Positions 12,913-24,300 of a stretch of 64,000 nt of DNA are shown here, piece by piece (the first letter of the stretch is position 1; each line of letters begins with the position of its first letter). Both the position numbers and the translations under genes were made by a program. The notes beneath the pieces are model-generated. The model was not told where the DNA came from. It did not search any database and was given only the letters and a program-made list of their open reading frames with translations. Location of the stretch: contig JAZBQD010000027.1 in assembly GCA_036583965.1 (NCBI GenBank), forward strand, positions 4,854,187 to 4,918,186, in the 5' to 3' direction. The stretch is from Prunella strophiata (Eukaryota; Chordata; Aves; Passeriformes; Prunellidae).

Positions 12913-15276
12913 ATTCCCGATCCCGATCCCGATCCCGATCCCGATCCCGATCCCGATCCCGATCCCGATCCCGATCCCGATCCCGATCCCGATCCCGATC
13001 CCGATCCCGATCCCGATCCCGATCCCGATCCCGATCCCGATCCCGATCCCGATCCCGATCCCGATCCCGATCCCGATCCCGATCCCGATCCCGATCCCGA
13101 TCCCGATCCCGATCCCGATCCCGATCCCGATCCCGATCCCGATCCCGATCCCGATCCCGATCCCGATCCCGATCCCGATCCCGATCCCGATCCCGATCCC
13201 GATCCCGATCCCGATCCCGATCCCGATCCCGATCCCGATCCCGATCCCGATCCCGATCCCGATCCCGATCCCGATCCCGATCCCGATCCCGATCCCGATC
13301 CCGATCCCGATCCCGATCCCGATCCCGATCCCGATCCCGATCCCGATCCCGATCCCGATCCCGATCCCGATCCCGATCCCGATCCCGATCCCGATCCCGA
13401 TCCCGATCCCGATCCCGATCCCGATCCCGATCCCGATCCCGATCCCGATCCCGATCCCGATCCCGATCCCGATCCCGATCCCGATCCCGATCCCGATCCC
13501 GATCCCGATCCCGATCCCGATCCCGATCCCGATCCCGATCCCGATCCCGATCCCGATCCCGATCCCGATCCCGATCCCGATCCCGATCCCGATCCCGATC
13601 CCGATCCCGATCCCGATCCCGATCCCGATCCCGATCCCGATCCCGATCCCGATCCCGATCCCGATCCCGATCCCGATCCCGATCCCGATCCCGATCCCGA
13701 TCCCGATCCCGATCCCGATCCCGATCCCGATCCCGATCCCGATCCCGATCCCGATCCCGATCCCGATCCCGATCCCGATCCCGATCCCGATCCCGATCCC
13801 GATCCCGATCCCGATCCCGATCCCGATCCCGATCCCGATCCCGATCCCGATCCCGATCCCGATCCCGATCCCGATCCCGATCCCGATCCCGATCCCGATC
13901 CCGATCCCGATCCCGATCCCGATCCCGATCCCGATCCCGATCCCGATCCCGATCCCGATCCCGATCCCGATCCCGATCCCGATCCCGATCCCGATCCCGA
14001 TCCCGATCCCGATCCCGATCCCGATCCCGATCCCGATCCCGATCCCGATCCCGATCCCGATCCCGATCCCGATCCCGATCCCGATCCCGATCCCGATCCC
14101 GATCCCGATCCCGATCCCGATCCCGATCCCGATCCCGATCCCGATCCCGATCCCGATCCCGATCCCGATCCCGATCCCGATCCCGATCCCGATCCCGATC
14201 CCGATCCCGATCCCGATCCCGATCCCGATCCCGATCCCGATCCCGATCCCGATCCCGATCCCGATCCCGATCCCGATCCCGATCCCGATCCCGATCCCGA
14301 TCCCGATCCCGATCCCGATCCCGATCCCGATCCCGATCCCGATCCCGATCCCGATCCCGATCCCGATCCCGATCCCGATCCCGATCCCGATCCCGATCCC
14401 GATCCCGATCCCGATCCCGATCCCGATCCCGATCCCGATCCCGATCCCGATCCCGATCCCGATCCCGATCCCGATCCCGATCCCGATCCCGATCCCGATC
14501 CCGATCCCGATCCCGATCCCGATCCCGATCCCGATCCCGATCCCGATCCCGATCCCGATCCCGATCCCGATCCCGATCCCGATCCCGATCCCGATCCCGA
14601 TCCCGATCCCGATCCCGATCCCGATCCCGATCCCGATCCCGATCCCGATCCCGATCCCGATCCCGATCCCGATCCCGATCCCGATCCCGATCCCGATCCC
14701 GATCCCGATCCCGATCCCGATCCCGATCCCGATCCCGATCCCGATCCCGATCCCGATCCCGATCCCGATCCCGATCCCGATCCCGATCCCGATCCCGATC
14801 CCGATCCCGATCCCGATCCCGATCCCGATCCCGATCCCGATCCCGATCCCGATCCCGATCCCGATCCCGATCCCGATCCCGATCCCGATCCCGATCCCGA
14901 TCCCGATCCCGATCCCGATCCCGATCCCGATCCCGATCCCGATCCCGATCCCGATCCCGATCCCGATCCCGATCCCGATCCCGATCCCGATCCCGATCCC
15001 GATCCCGATCCCGATCCCGATCCCGATCCCGATCCCGATCCCGATCCCGATCCCGATCCCGATCCCGATCCCGATCCCGATCCCGATCCCGATCCCGATC
15101 CCGATCCCGATCCCGATCCCGATCCCGATCCCGATCCCGATCCCGATCCCGATCCCGATCCCGATCCCGATCCCGATCCCGATCCCGATCCCGATCCCGA
15201 TCCCGATCCCGATCCCGATCCCGATCCCGATCCCGATCCCGATCCCGATCCCGATCCCGATCCCGATCCCGATCCC
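12912..15276. repeat. (GATCCC)n hexanucleotide array, 393 perfect copies
   Basis: After one irregular unit (GATTCCC, 12912-12918) the hexamer GATCCC repeats 393 times from 12919 to 15276 with no variant seen. It joins directly to the 15-bp minisatellite on its left and to GGGCCAGGGCC on its right. The other strand is (GGGATC)n, three-G tracts separated by three-base loops, which is a G-quadruplex-forming pattern; the + strand is the matching C-rich strand. There is one CpG and one GATC per unit. Open frames through it (SR, DP, PI, GI, RD dipeptides) are artefacts of the 6-bp period. Confidence 0.97.
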
Positions 15277-15292
15277 GGGCCAGGGCCACGCG

Positions 15293-15371
15293 GCCGGCGA
15301 CGGGGACGGCGAGCGGCGGGGCGGCTCGACCGCCGGCCAGCCTACACACGAAGTGGTGGAGAGGACCGAGA
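15293..15371 (+). CDS. USP24: USP24 exon 1 remnant (3' end of the first coding exon)
   Basis: One frame reads [20 protein letters not shown] followed by VVERTE. This resembles the Gly-rich tail and PAYHEVVDAE end of human exon 1, placed just before a GTGAGC donor at 15372. Exon 2 starts in phase 0, but the last full codon here (GAG) ends at 15370, leaving one surplus A at 15371 before the GT. Upstream, the sequence runs straight into the GATCCC array, and no UBA-coding sequence (the domain at the very N-terminus in human) is present. The start codon is therefore unknown. Confidence 0.5.
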
Positions 15372-18300
15372 GTGAGCCCGGCGGGGGGCGGCCCGGGGCC
15401 GGTGGGAGCCGCCCGCAGCCTCCCCGCTGCCGGGCACGGCGGGGGGGGTCGTCCCGGGCGTCTGGGCCGGCGGGAGGTGCCCGGGGAACCTCCGTCACTG
15501 CCCGGGCCGGGGGGCTCCTCCAATTCCCGCATTACCGCCTGCCGCCGCCCTGGCGCCGCTCCTCCAGCCCGTTCCCCGCGATCGCTGCAAGGTGAAGCGC
15601 ACCCAGGGTTTTCCTTGGCATTCCAGGAATGTGTGGCTACCGTAGGGCTCTGCTTTTCGCTCCCCCTCTTGCGCCTTCTTGCATAATTCCGGTGACTAAG
15701 GGCTGTCTATTTTTTTTTTTTAAACTGTTTGCACAATGTGAAGGAAAGCACAGTGTGGGTATGACTTTACGTACAGTTTTATTTGGGTAAGCTGAGCGTA
15801 AGTTCTGAAGTAGGAACCCAGTGAGGTCAAATGTTTTTTCAGAACAGAGCTTTAACTCATGACTTAGGGCTGTGATGTAGGTAGAAGTGCTGGAGAATGT
15901 CAGCCTTTCCCAGGTTCTCTCCCTCCTCCTTGTTTGCCTTTCTCTCTCTCTTCCATGCTCTTCCAGAACTCTGAACCCTTCAGCCAGCGGATACACTCAT
16001 GGTGTAGAGATACACTCACGGTGCTCTCCTTGCTGTCTGGAACAGTCTTGTAGTGCTTTCCTATAAAGTCTTCTCCTCTTCTTGGTCTTTTTCCCAAAAC
16101 TTCCCACAGTGCTCATTAGAAAAGAGCTAATTAGCAGTGTCCCAGACTGTGGGACTCGTGGGGGCTGAGAACAGCAGGAAGCCCCTCTGTGTGATACCAA
16201 AGGCCCACCTTGCACAGCCCTCTGTCTCAAGAAGTGGTCAAGAGCAGATGCTTAAGCTCCTGAATAAAACCAGGGAACCTCAGTGTACCCTCCCAGCCTC
16301 CAGTGACGAGTATCCTGAGGGTTTTCTGTGCCAGAAAAGTGCTCCCTTTCTGTGCATGCATGTGTGTGTGTCCATAAATAAATTCATGAAGAATCCAGGG
16401 GCGTATCTGGTGTGCGTAACTACACTTGCACAGATCATCTGTATCCGTAGCCTCGGCGTGTTGACGTCCAGCCCTGCGGGATGAAGATAGGTGATCCTGC
16501 TCACTGAATTAACTGGGTTACATCCTGAGCTGCCCTAAGCTGCTGATGTGTGCTTGTGGAGTAAGGTGATCCGTGGGATGGCACGTGTGCCCTGCAGAAA
16601 CGGAGCCGCTCCTTGGCTTCCCTGAGCGCAGCGCCAGGGAACCGGTTCCCAACCTTCCCTGTGAAGGATTGAGGGTGAATGAGAGTTCCTGTTGGCATTT
16701 GGGTTGGATGCTGTTAGAGCTGGGACAGTCTGGCTTGTCAGTGTGACATTTCAAGTGAAGCTGTCAGTGTAAACTTCAGAGAAGCACTTTTTTTCCCTGC
16801 TCTTGTTCCTGTTACAAATGGCACTTTGACAAGTCTCAGAGCATTCTCCCACCCCCTATTATTTCATCCTGTATTTCTGATCAAATTTACTTATGATTTA
16901 TAATAGTTTCCTTTGCCACTCACATTCTTGTTTGCTCTGAATTGTGTTCTTTTTAACCTACAGGAGGGAAGTCAAAACATTTCAGTGTAGGTAAATCACT
17001 GCTCAGAGCAGGCATTTCAGAAGGATTGAGGTGTCTTGCTGCATGAAACTTTATATAAATTCATGCCTCAATTTAGTTATTGGATTCATTTGCATGTGAG
17101 CATCTGTCAGCTCCTGCACATGTATGCAAAACAGTATTTTTGTAACAAAAGAGTTACATCTATAAAAGTTCTGAGACTGGAATTGTTGCCTGTGCATATT
17201 TGTCTAACACTGCAGTACAATTTAACAGCTTTTGACATACATTTTATGAAAGGGAGAAAGTAATATGTGATCATTTCTTGGGTTTTTTTATTCGTCAGCT
17301 GTAATCTAGCATTACATTTAATAAGCTACAGCTATTCTTTAAGTGGTTAATCAGTAATTAATCAGGTTAATCAGTAGTTTTCCATTCAGCAGAAGCTTCT
17401 GGCATATGAAGCTGTACAGAAAACCATTGCAGAAGCAGCTATATTATTCATTGTAGTCATACACATTATGGTGAAACATATTGTACCCCATGCTGTCTTG
17501 TGGTAATTCAGATGTTATTTCTGGTTTTCTTCCTCTCAGTATAATCTCTCTTTCTAACAGCTCTTCAAGTGTGTATTCTTCCTTCTCTTCATAATACCAG
17601 TTTTAACTTTTATTCAGTGGGAAGTGGTGTGTTAGATTTTTGGATTTTATATATCAGCAACAGGAGATAAAGAGAAGATAAATCACAGGAGAAGAATTCT
17701 TAGACATTCTCCCCCAAGTAAAATGTTCCAGTTCTAATGCTTCATGAACAAAAGTTAGGATTAGATGTTATAATTTAAAAATAACAAGAATGCTTCAGTC
17801 ATTCTTCAAAACGTGTATAACAGGGCTGTACTTTGAATTTACTGTGCTTTTTTTGGCTGAACACACTTTAGCATGCATATAAGAATAGGTCTATGAATGA
17901 TTAAACACTTTACATTTTCTCTAATCAGTAATGAATCCATTATGTGTGCATATGCTTATTTGGTCTCTATTACATAATGTTAGAATCTGTTCAGCATTCA
18001 TGTGGATCAAAGAAAGGCTTGTCTGGTGGTTTTCTTTGAGAGGAGCACAGCAACCAGATACATATCATACTAGTTAAAACATGTTTTCTTTAGATAAGAT
18101 TTTAAAAATAAGTGTGAATCTTCTTTCAGTGGTCCAGGCTGCTGGTCTTCAGGTCTGTTTGAAAGTGTTAAAGGAGCACAAATTTGGAGTAACCTGGCCC
18201 AGAAGCAAAATATCTGCTGTGAGCTGCCCAAGATATGCCCTGTGCTCTCTTTCTGTATGAGGCTTGAGGTGAAGGTGTGCATAAATTTCAATTTCATGAG

Positions 18301-21300
18301 GTTAAAACTTCTTCTTCAGCAGGCTGGTGTTTCCCAATTGCTTCAGTTTTGGGTTAATAGCTGTGGTGTGCCTTTGGCACTGATGCTGGAAGCATGACCA
18401 CACTTAACTCATCAAAAGGAAAAGGCCAGACAAACTTGGAAATGCAAAGGGGGCTTCAGTTCATTTGTGCAGTCTTCCTGAAACCACGGGAAGTTCACCT
18501 TGAGGTTTACAGCTGCTTGGAAGTTCTGCCCTTTGTAGCACCAAACCACGCTGATAGACTGAGGTCACCTTCTTTTCCAAGAGGCATCTTTGTGTGCTTG
18601 ACATAACTTCTGTGTTTATGTCTGTTGACAGAAGTAAATCTTGCAAATTGGCAAGAATGTGGGGTTTCTGTGTTTATTCCTTAGGCAACATGCAGATTGT
18701 CACGGTGTGATTTGTGCTGAGGGAGGCGGGTGAAGGATGCTGTGCTCATCTCTTCATCTGACTGACAGATAAGCTGCTTTATGAACTGCTGCTAAATCTT
18801 TATAATTTAAGACTAGACTATAAATGAGTGTGATGACAACGTCTGTCAGTGTGTCCATGAATTGCCACAAGTGCCACAATTGCTGGCTTTAATGAGTTTG
18901 AGAGGAATGGGGTGGGGGAGGCTAAACAAATGTGAGGATTGTGACCACAGAACTTGAAATTGTGGGGAGGGACAGGTAAAAATATTAAACATATACCAAT
19001 GGTTTGTATAACCTTCACTAAAACAACCTTAATTTGCCTTTAAAACAGCTTCTGAGAGCCATTACTATGACCTTTTATCTAAATTGTGATGAACAGATTA
19101 TATTACCCCCCTGGCTATTCCTGTCCCCTTCAGCATGTGCTCTTTTGATTTATGTTTTTTTACTTGAACTGGATCAAAAGCTCATACATGCCAGATTTTA
19201 CTAGGTAAGGTTTATAATAAAACTAGTCCAGGATTGCTTTTGAGGTGCTGTTTGACTGCAAGAGAAGGGATTTTGTGAAAAGAAAAAAAAAAAAAAAAAA
19301 CAGGCCAGCAACCGTAGTGAGTTCCAGTGCCAGGAACATTCTCACTAGTCATGCTGCAGAACTGTGGTGTTCAAACCCTACCTCTCCTCATTATTAAAGC
19401 TCAGGACTGAAAGCAGTTCTGCCACAGATGTGCTTTAGCTTTTAATGTGTAAAATGAGGATAATGGGGTGTGCTTTATTAGGAGAACCATGGACGTTAGG
19501 CTTGTGAAGTTCTTTGATCTTTGAATGGAAGGAGCTGTATTTATTGAAAGACAAAGAAGGTATTTAGCCTTCAAGCAAATGAGATGGATTTCACGCTACA
19601 ATTCTGCACATTTAAAGTCAGTCTTCACTCTTGTAAGTAGTCTTGAGCTTTGCAAAAGTGAGTATTTCTTGCATTCTCATGTGGAAGTTTTACAGTGTGG
19701 CTTGTCTACCAATTGGCCTTGTAAAACAATTAAGCAATCAAATAAAGCTCTGTGGTGGATTCTGGCATCGAGTCCCTGGCTGGATGCCATCAGAATGTCA
19801 AGTGGAATTAGTATTTTAGCACTCCTGGTTTTCAGCATCACTGTTTTCAAAAATGAGTGGCCCTGGTGTGGAACCTCTTTCTATGTTCTGATTCCATTAA
19901 CACTTCCTTGAAAGCATTTGAAAGAAAATACTCTGGGTTTCGTTCTTGATATAACACAGACTGATAGAGATGCTGCATGAAGTTAGGGAAGTAGGGGTGA
20001 TACTGAAAGATGCAGCTGGTTAATTTTAAATGTAAGCTTTGTTTTGAATAACTACAAAGTCATTATCATGTAATGTGATCGTTAGAGTAATTGCTGGATT
20101 GAGAGGAGCACTCTGTAATTACTGGTTCATTGGTGAAGGTGATGCCTGCAGGGTCAGTGAAGGTGGGAGACAGCTCTGTACAGCCAAATTCTCAGCTGGG
20201 CAGGAAGTGTTTCTGGTATAATGTCCTCTGGAAGCATTTTTTGGTCATCTTCCCAGTTTACAGTGCTATTCTGTGGCAGCTGTTTAATAAGGAAGTGAAA
20301 TACTGAGGAAGAATGAGAATAAAAACAAATTAGCCAGTGTTAGAAGTTAATTCCAGCAAATCATTTGGATTGCTTTTGGATTAAGGAACAGTAGCTCTTT
20401 GTATGAGGAGGGCAAAGAGGAAGTGCCTGTTTCTTTTGTAAGCTTTTATTTTGAAAAAAACACTTATTTGTGCTGCTGTAGGAATAGCCTTTGGTATATA
20501 TGTTTCAGGGGCCAAATTAAAAATTAATTTTAAAAGCCAATGTTCCCAGTGTTTCTTGCTACTTGATTGCCACTATTTTACAACAGTTCTGGCTTTTCTG
20601 ATGCCCAGCAGAATGATCTTGAGAGGCATTTAAAGATTTTTTTTCACATTAGTTAGTCACAGTTTTGGAATTATTCACTGTCAAAATCAGCTGCTTTGTC
20701 ACTTCTGGTTTCTGTCTCACTATGCATCAGTAGAACAGAAGTATAGATGAGTGTTTAGCAACATTATTGAATTAATTTTCCTTTCCAGAGCCTGACCTTT
20801 GGTCACTAAAATGTTATAGTAAATATGTGGTGGTTCTGCAGCACTTCTCTATTAATTCCTGGTGTTTTGGCAAAGGGACATACAAGTATTGACTTAATTT
20901 TAAGTACTGAAATGTCAAGCGTTTGTGGTTCATTGTTTCATTGTTTAAAAGCACAATGTTTATCTGATATCACACTAAGTTATTCTGAGTTATTTGGAGC
21001 AAGCATAAGGTTTTGTGCTTATGAAAACTCAAGGGTTGGGAGGAATAATGGTGTTGACTCTGAGTCTGGCTGTTTGTAGCTACACTAATGGAGTAAGTTT
21101 TTAAATATATCCACAGACAGTTGTGAAAACACTTGGAAGAGAAGTGTTTTCCTTGGTTCCTTATGAATGGCATTCCTAACAGTGCTTTCCATGACCTCTC
21201 CCTCACCTACAACTTATCACACTTCAAAATATGTTGCCAAAAGTGGTTGTAGTGAATCTCTGCCTCAGATTTCACTGAATGCTGTGGTAATAGCAAATAA

Positions 21301-24300
21301 AAAGGCAAAGAGGCTCCTTGTATTTTTGAAGTTAAATGAAGGTTTTAATTCAAGTGCTATTTTTACAGAGCCTCAGTTGTTTTGTTGTGCTGTGATGCTC
21401 AGGTCTATGTTTATCTTTGAACAAACAGGCAAGTACATCAGGGAGTATTGCCTGGTAACATCACACCATCACCCTGGAAATCAGGGAGAGAGTACAAGCC
21501 ATGTTTTCAGAAACTCTGAGTTAATTCTCAGCTTTGCTGAATTTATTTTTATTTTTCAAATTCGTATTGTGTTCTTATTCCCAGTCTTAGACATTTCTTG
21601 GTTGTGAGAGATGGGGGGCAGAGGGAAGGTGGAGCCATAGGGGTTTTGTGGTTATAATTTGTTGTAATTTGTTGTAATCCTTTACAGCTACTAAGGGTTC
21701 AGTCTAAACATGCATCCTTGATGGTGGCCTAGTGCAATTCTCAGTTGAGGTCAGTGTCTAAAACCTTCTGTGAGAAAGTTCACTAAATAAATTGGGTTTT
21801 TCTATGATGGGATGAGAGTCCAGATCAACTTCAATTAGGTGGAGTCTGTAAAAGAGGATTTATTTTCCTTTAGTAGTAGACTGGTATCATTCTTTTCTAT
21901 TGGACATGACAAAATACTAGCATTTCTTTCTTGTGACAAGACTCTATTTGTTTGTGTAAAGTAGTCCATAGTAGAAATTTTAAGAGCTTCATTTCTATGA
22001 AAAAAGAACAAAACAAAACATCTGTGTATCTCACCAACAAGCTTATGTTCTCTTAGCAGAACATAAAAAACATTTCTATCTGTTGCTGCACTTAAAATTT
22101 TTGCATCCAAATATGTTTCTCTGGATGAAAATTCAAGGGTGAGATGTTATATCTCTTTAGAACTTCAAACTGTTAAAAACTGTGACAATACTTTGCAAGT
22201 AAATGTCTGTTTGTCAGTAAAACATTCAGGAAATCACAGTGGGTTTTCTTATTGCCAGATAAGAAACATAATGTGGAAATTCCATACATGACACTATTTT
22301 TTGAGTCTTACTAATACTGACATATTCACAAGAGGATACCAAGCTTGCTCTTAGCAGTGTGGGTCCAGTGGGTTCAATCTGAGTGCAGGAACAGGCAGCT
22401 AGGAAATAATCTCCAATTTTGTTCCCATATCTGCACTTCACAAGAGTTGGAAGTTCTTTTAACCATCTGAAATACCAGTTTATAAAAAGCAAATAGGTTA
22501 CAGGTATGAAAATGTAACCAGTTTTTTAAACATTCAATACCTTGTTCTTAGTATTTATGTGTAAGTGCAGGGTGGTAGCTTTGAGGTATTTGAAAGGCTT
22601 TCAATTCTTACACTTGTGTTTGAGTTCTAGGTAACAGAATATCCCCCTTTTAGGAGTTAATTAACAGAAAAAAAGGTTTGACATCCAGGCGTGAAACTGA
22701 AAACTGCTTTAATCAATAGTCTGGCAGGTGGAGGGACCGTCAGGTCATGACTTCAGGATTCATAGCTTCTCCCACAAATTGATGGGCACAGTACATCAGA
22801 GCAGAGAAATGCTCTGTTTTTATGTGTATTTGATGTATTTCTCTCACCTTGCCTCCACCTGAGCATTGCAGTGCTCTGCAAACACTTGTGAGTGGTACAG
22901 CAGTGCTGTGCAGAGGGGAGCATCCCTGCTGACACTTGGCAGCTGGAAAAGCTGTAGCACTGGAAAATTGGTTTCATGTTGTCTATGTCTGTGATAAAAA
23001 CTGAAAGGTGGACCTAAAATTTTTGTCAGCTAGTTTTGCCTTTATGCATTTTTTTTCATTACTGCTTTTCAGAACAGTTGAACTTTGTCCTCTTTGTAGG
23101 TACATAGTAACAAGGTTTTGTGGTTGGTTTTTTTTTTAATTTTTTTTAACAATGCAATGAAACTTCAGAAATCTGTTTTCTTAGCTATAAAATTATGATT
23201 ATTTTGTGAAAATGACTTAGAGAGCCATGAGGTGGAGGTAGCTGCTTGATCTGCTAGTGTCTTAGAAAGTCTAATACTGTTGCTTGTTGAAAGAAACATG
23301 ACTTTGGGGTTTTCTTTCCTAAGTTATACTGGATTCCAGAGCACATAATGTGATTTAGTTATGGTGATAATAGATTCTGTTGGTAGCTTCCTATCAAAAT
23401 CAAATTAACTAATTTAAGTTATTATTTGACTGTAATTTCATTACTAAGGCTGCCAATTAGAATCAAAACAAGTCTTAAACTCCTTGTTATTTTATGTAAA
23501 GTGACTGGTATGGGAACTGTCAGTGGCTTTAGTTAAACAGTGTTTGATGAGTTAATTAGCTGAATACTGCATGAATACATTTTGAAGCTTTAAACTGTGA
23601 CCTTTTGGCAATTAAAGTTAATTCATATTTTACTTTTTGTGCTAATCTTTGTTCTGTGTTACTCTTCAGTAGAAGGTTTTATGCTACAGATTTAAGCAAT
23701 GTTTTATTGATCAGATGTTGAACAGGTTTTGTTTATTCAGCCTTGCAAGCAAATCTGGGAGGTGCCAGGTCCCCAGAGGGGGAATCTTGAATCAGTGCTT
23801 GAGCCTGTTCCTGTGAGGGTATTTCTCCTGAGAGCCTGTGTGTGTGTTTAGCTATAACTGCATTTTCACACCTTGAGAATAAGCCAGAAGAGCCAAGACT
23901 GTCAGAACAAGGGGATCTTCAGGGCTTTTGTGCAATAAGAGATAGATCAGCAGGCATGGAAAACTGTATTAGAGGTTTGTCAGCAAAATTTTGTTGGTCT
24001 CACTATTTCAGCTGCAGAAAAAGCCACAGATTTATGATGTACACTATGACTTCCTACTGCAGGAAAGAGTAATTGTAACAGCCTTTTAGACAGTTTATCT
24101 TTGGATGACCTGTTGGTTACCAGGAATAGGGTTGGGGGTTTTTTTTTACTTCTTGCTATTCTGTGGAAGATCATCTGTACAAATCCTTACCATGCTGGGG
24201 GCCAGTCCAGTGCTGAGTCTGTTCAGCCAGAATTGCAGAGTCCTGATACATTCATCATCAAGTGGTAGACACCATTCTGAAGTCACCTATTTGAGGGGAG

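Larger units (their letters stand above)
10960..15600. promoter_or_regulatory. CpG-rich 5' region of USP24 (probable CpG island with embedded arrays)
   Basis: Base composition changes abruptly here from AT-rich to strongly GC- and CpG-rich. The non-repetitive parts (10960-11210 and 15277-15600) look like an ordinary vertebrate CpG-island promoter, and the right part contains the exon 1 remnant. The middle 4.1 kb is two tandem arrays. No TATA box or defined start site could be assigned. The promoter function is inferred from position and composition only. Confidence 0.55.

Noticed and set aside
12919..15276. SR-repeat or RS-domain protein
   Set aside because: The Ser-Arg dipeptide is simply one frame of GATCCC; the other frames give DP and PI with equal length.
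11281..15276. CRISPR-like array
   Set aside because: The repeats are directly adjacent with no unique spacers, in vertebrate DNA.
12919..15276. Interstitial telomeric repeat
   Set aside because: The unit is GGGATC, not GGGTTA/TTAGGG, and no true telomeric copies are interspersed.
10764..15686. Giant overlapping open frames of 1,400-1,640 codons on both strands (GSGTT/SR, AAAPP/DP, QRHHR/PI, GI, RD and VVPLP repeats)
   Set aside because: They arise because the 15-bp and 6-bp repeat units are multiples of 3 without stop codons, so every frame is open. No initiation context, domain or splice support beyond the short exon 1 remnant.
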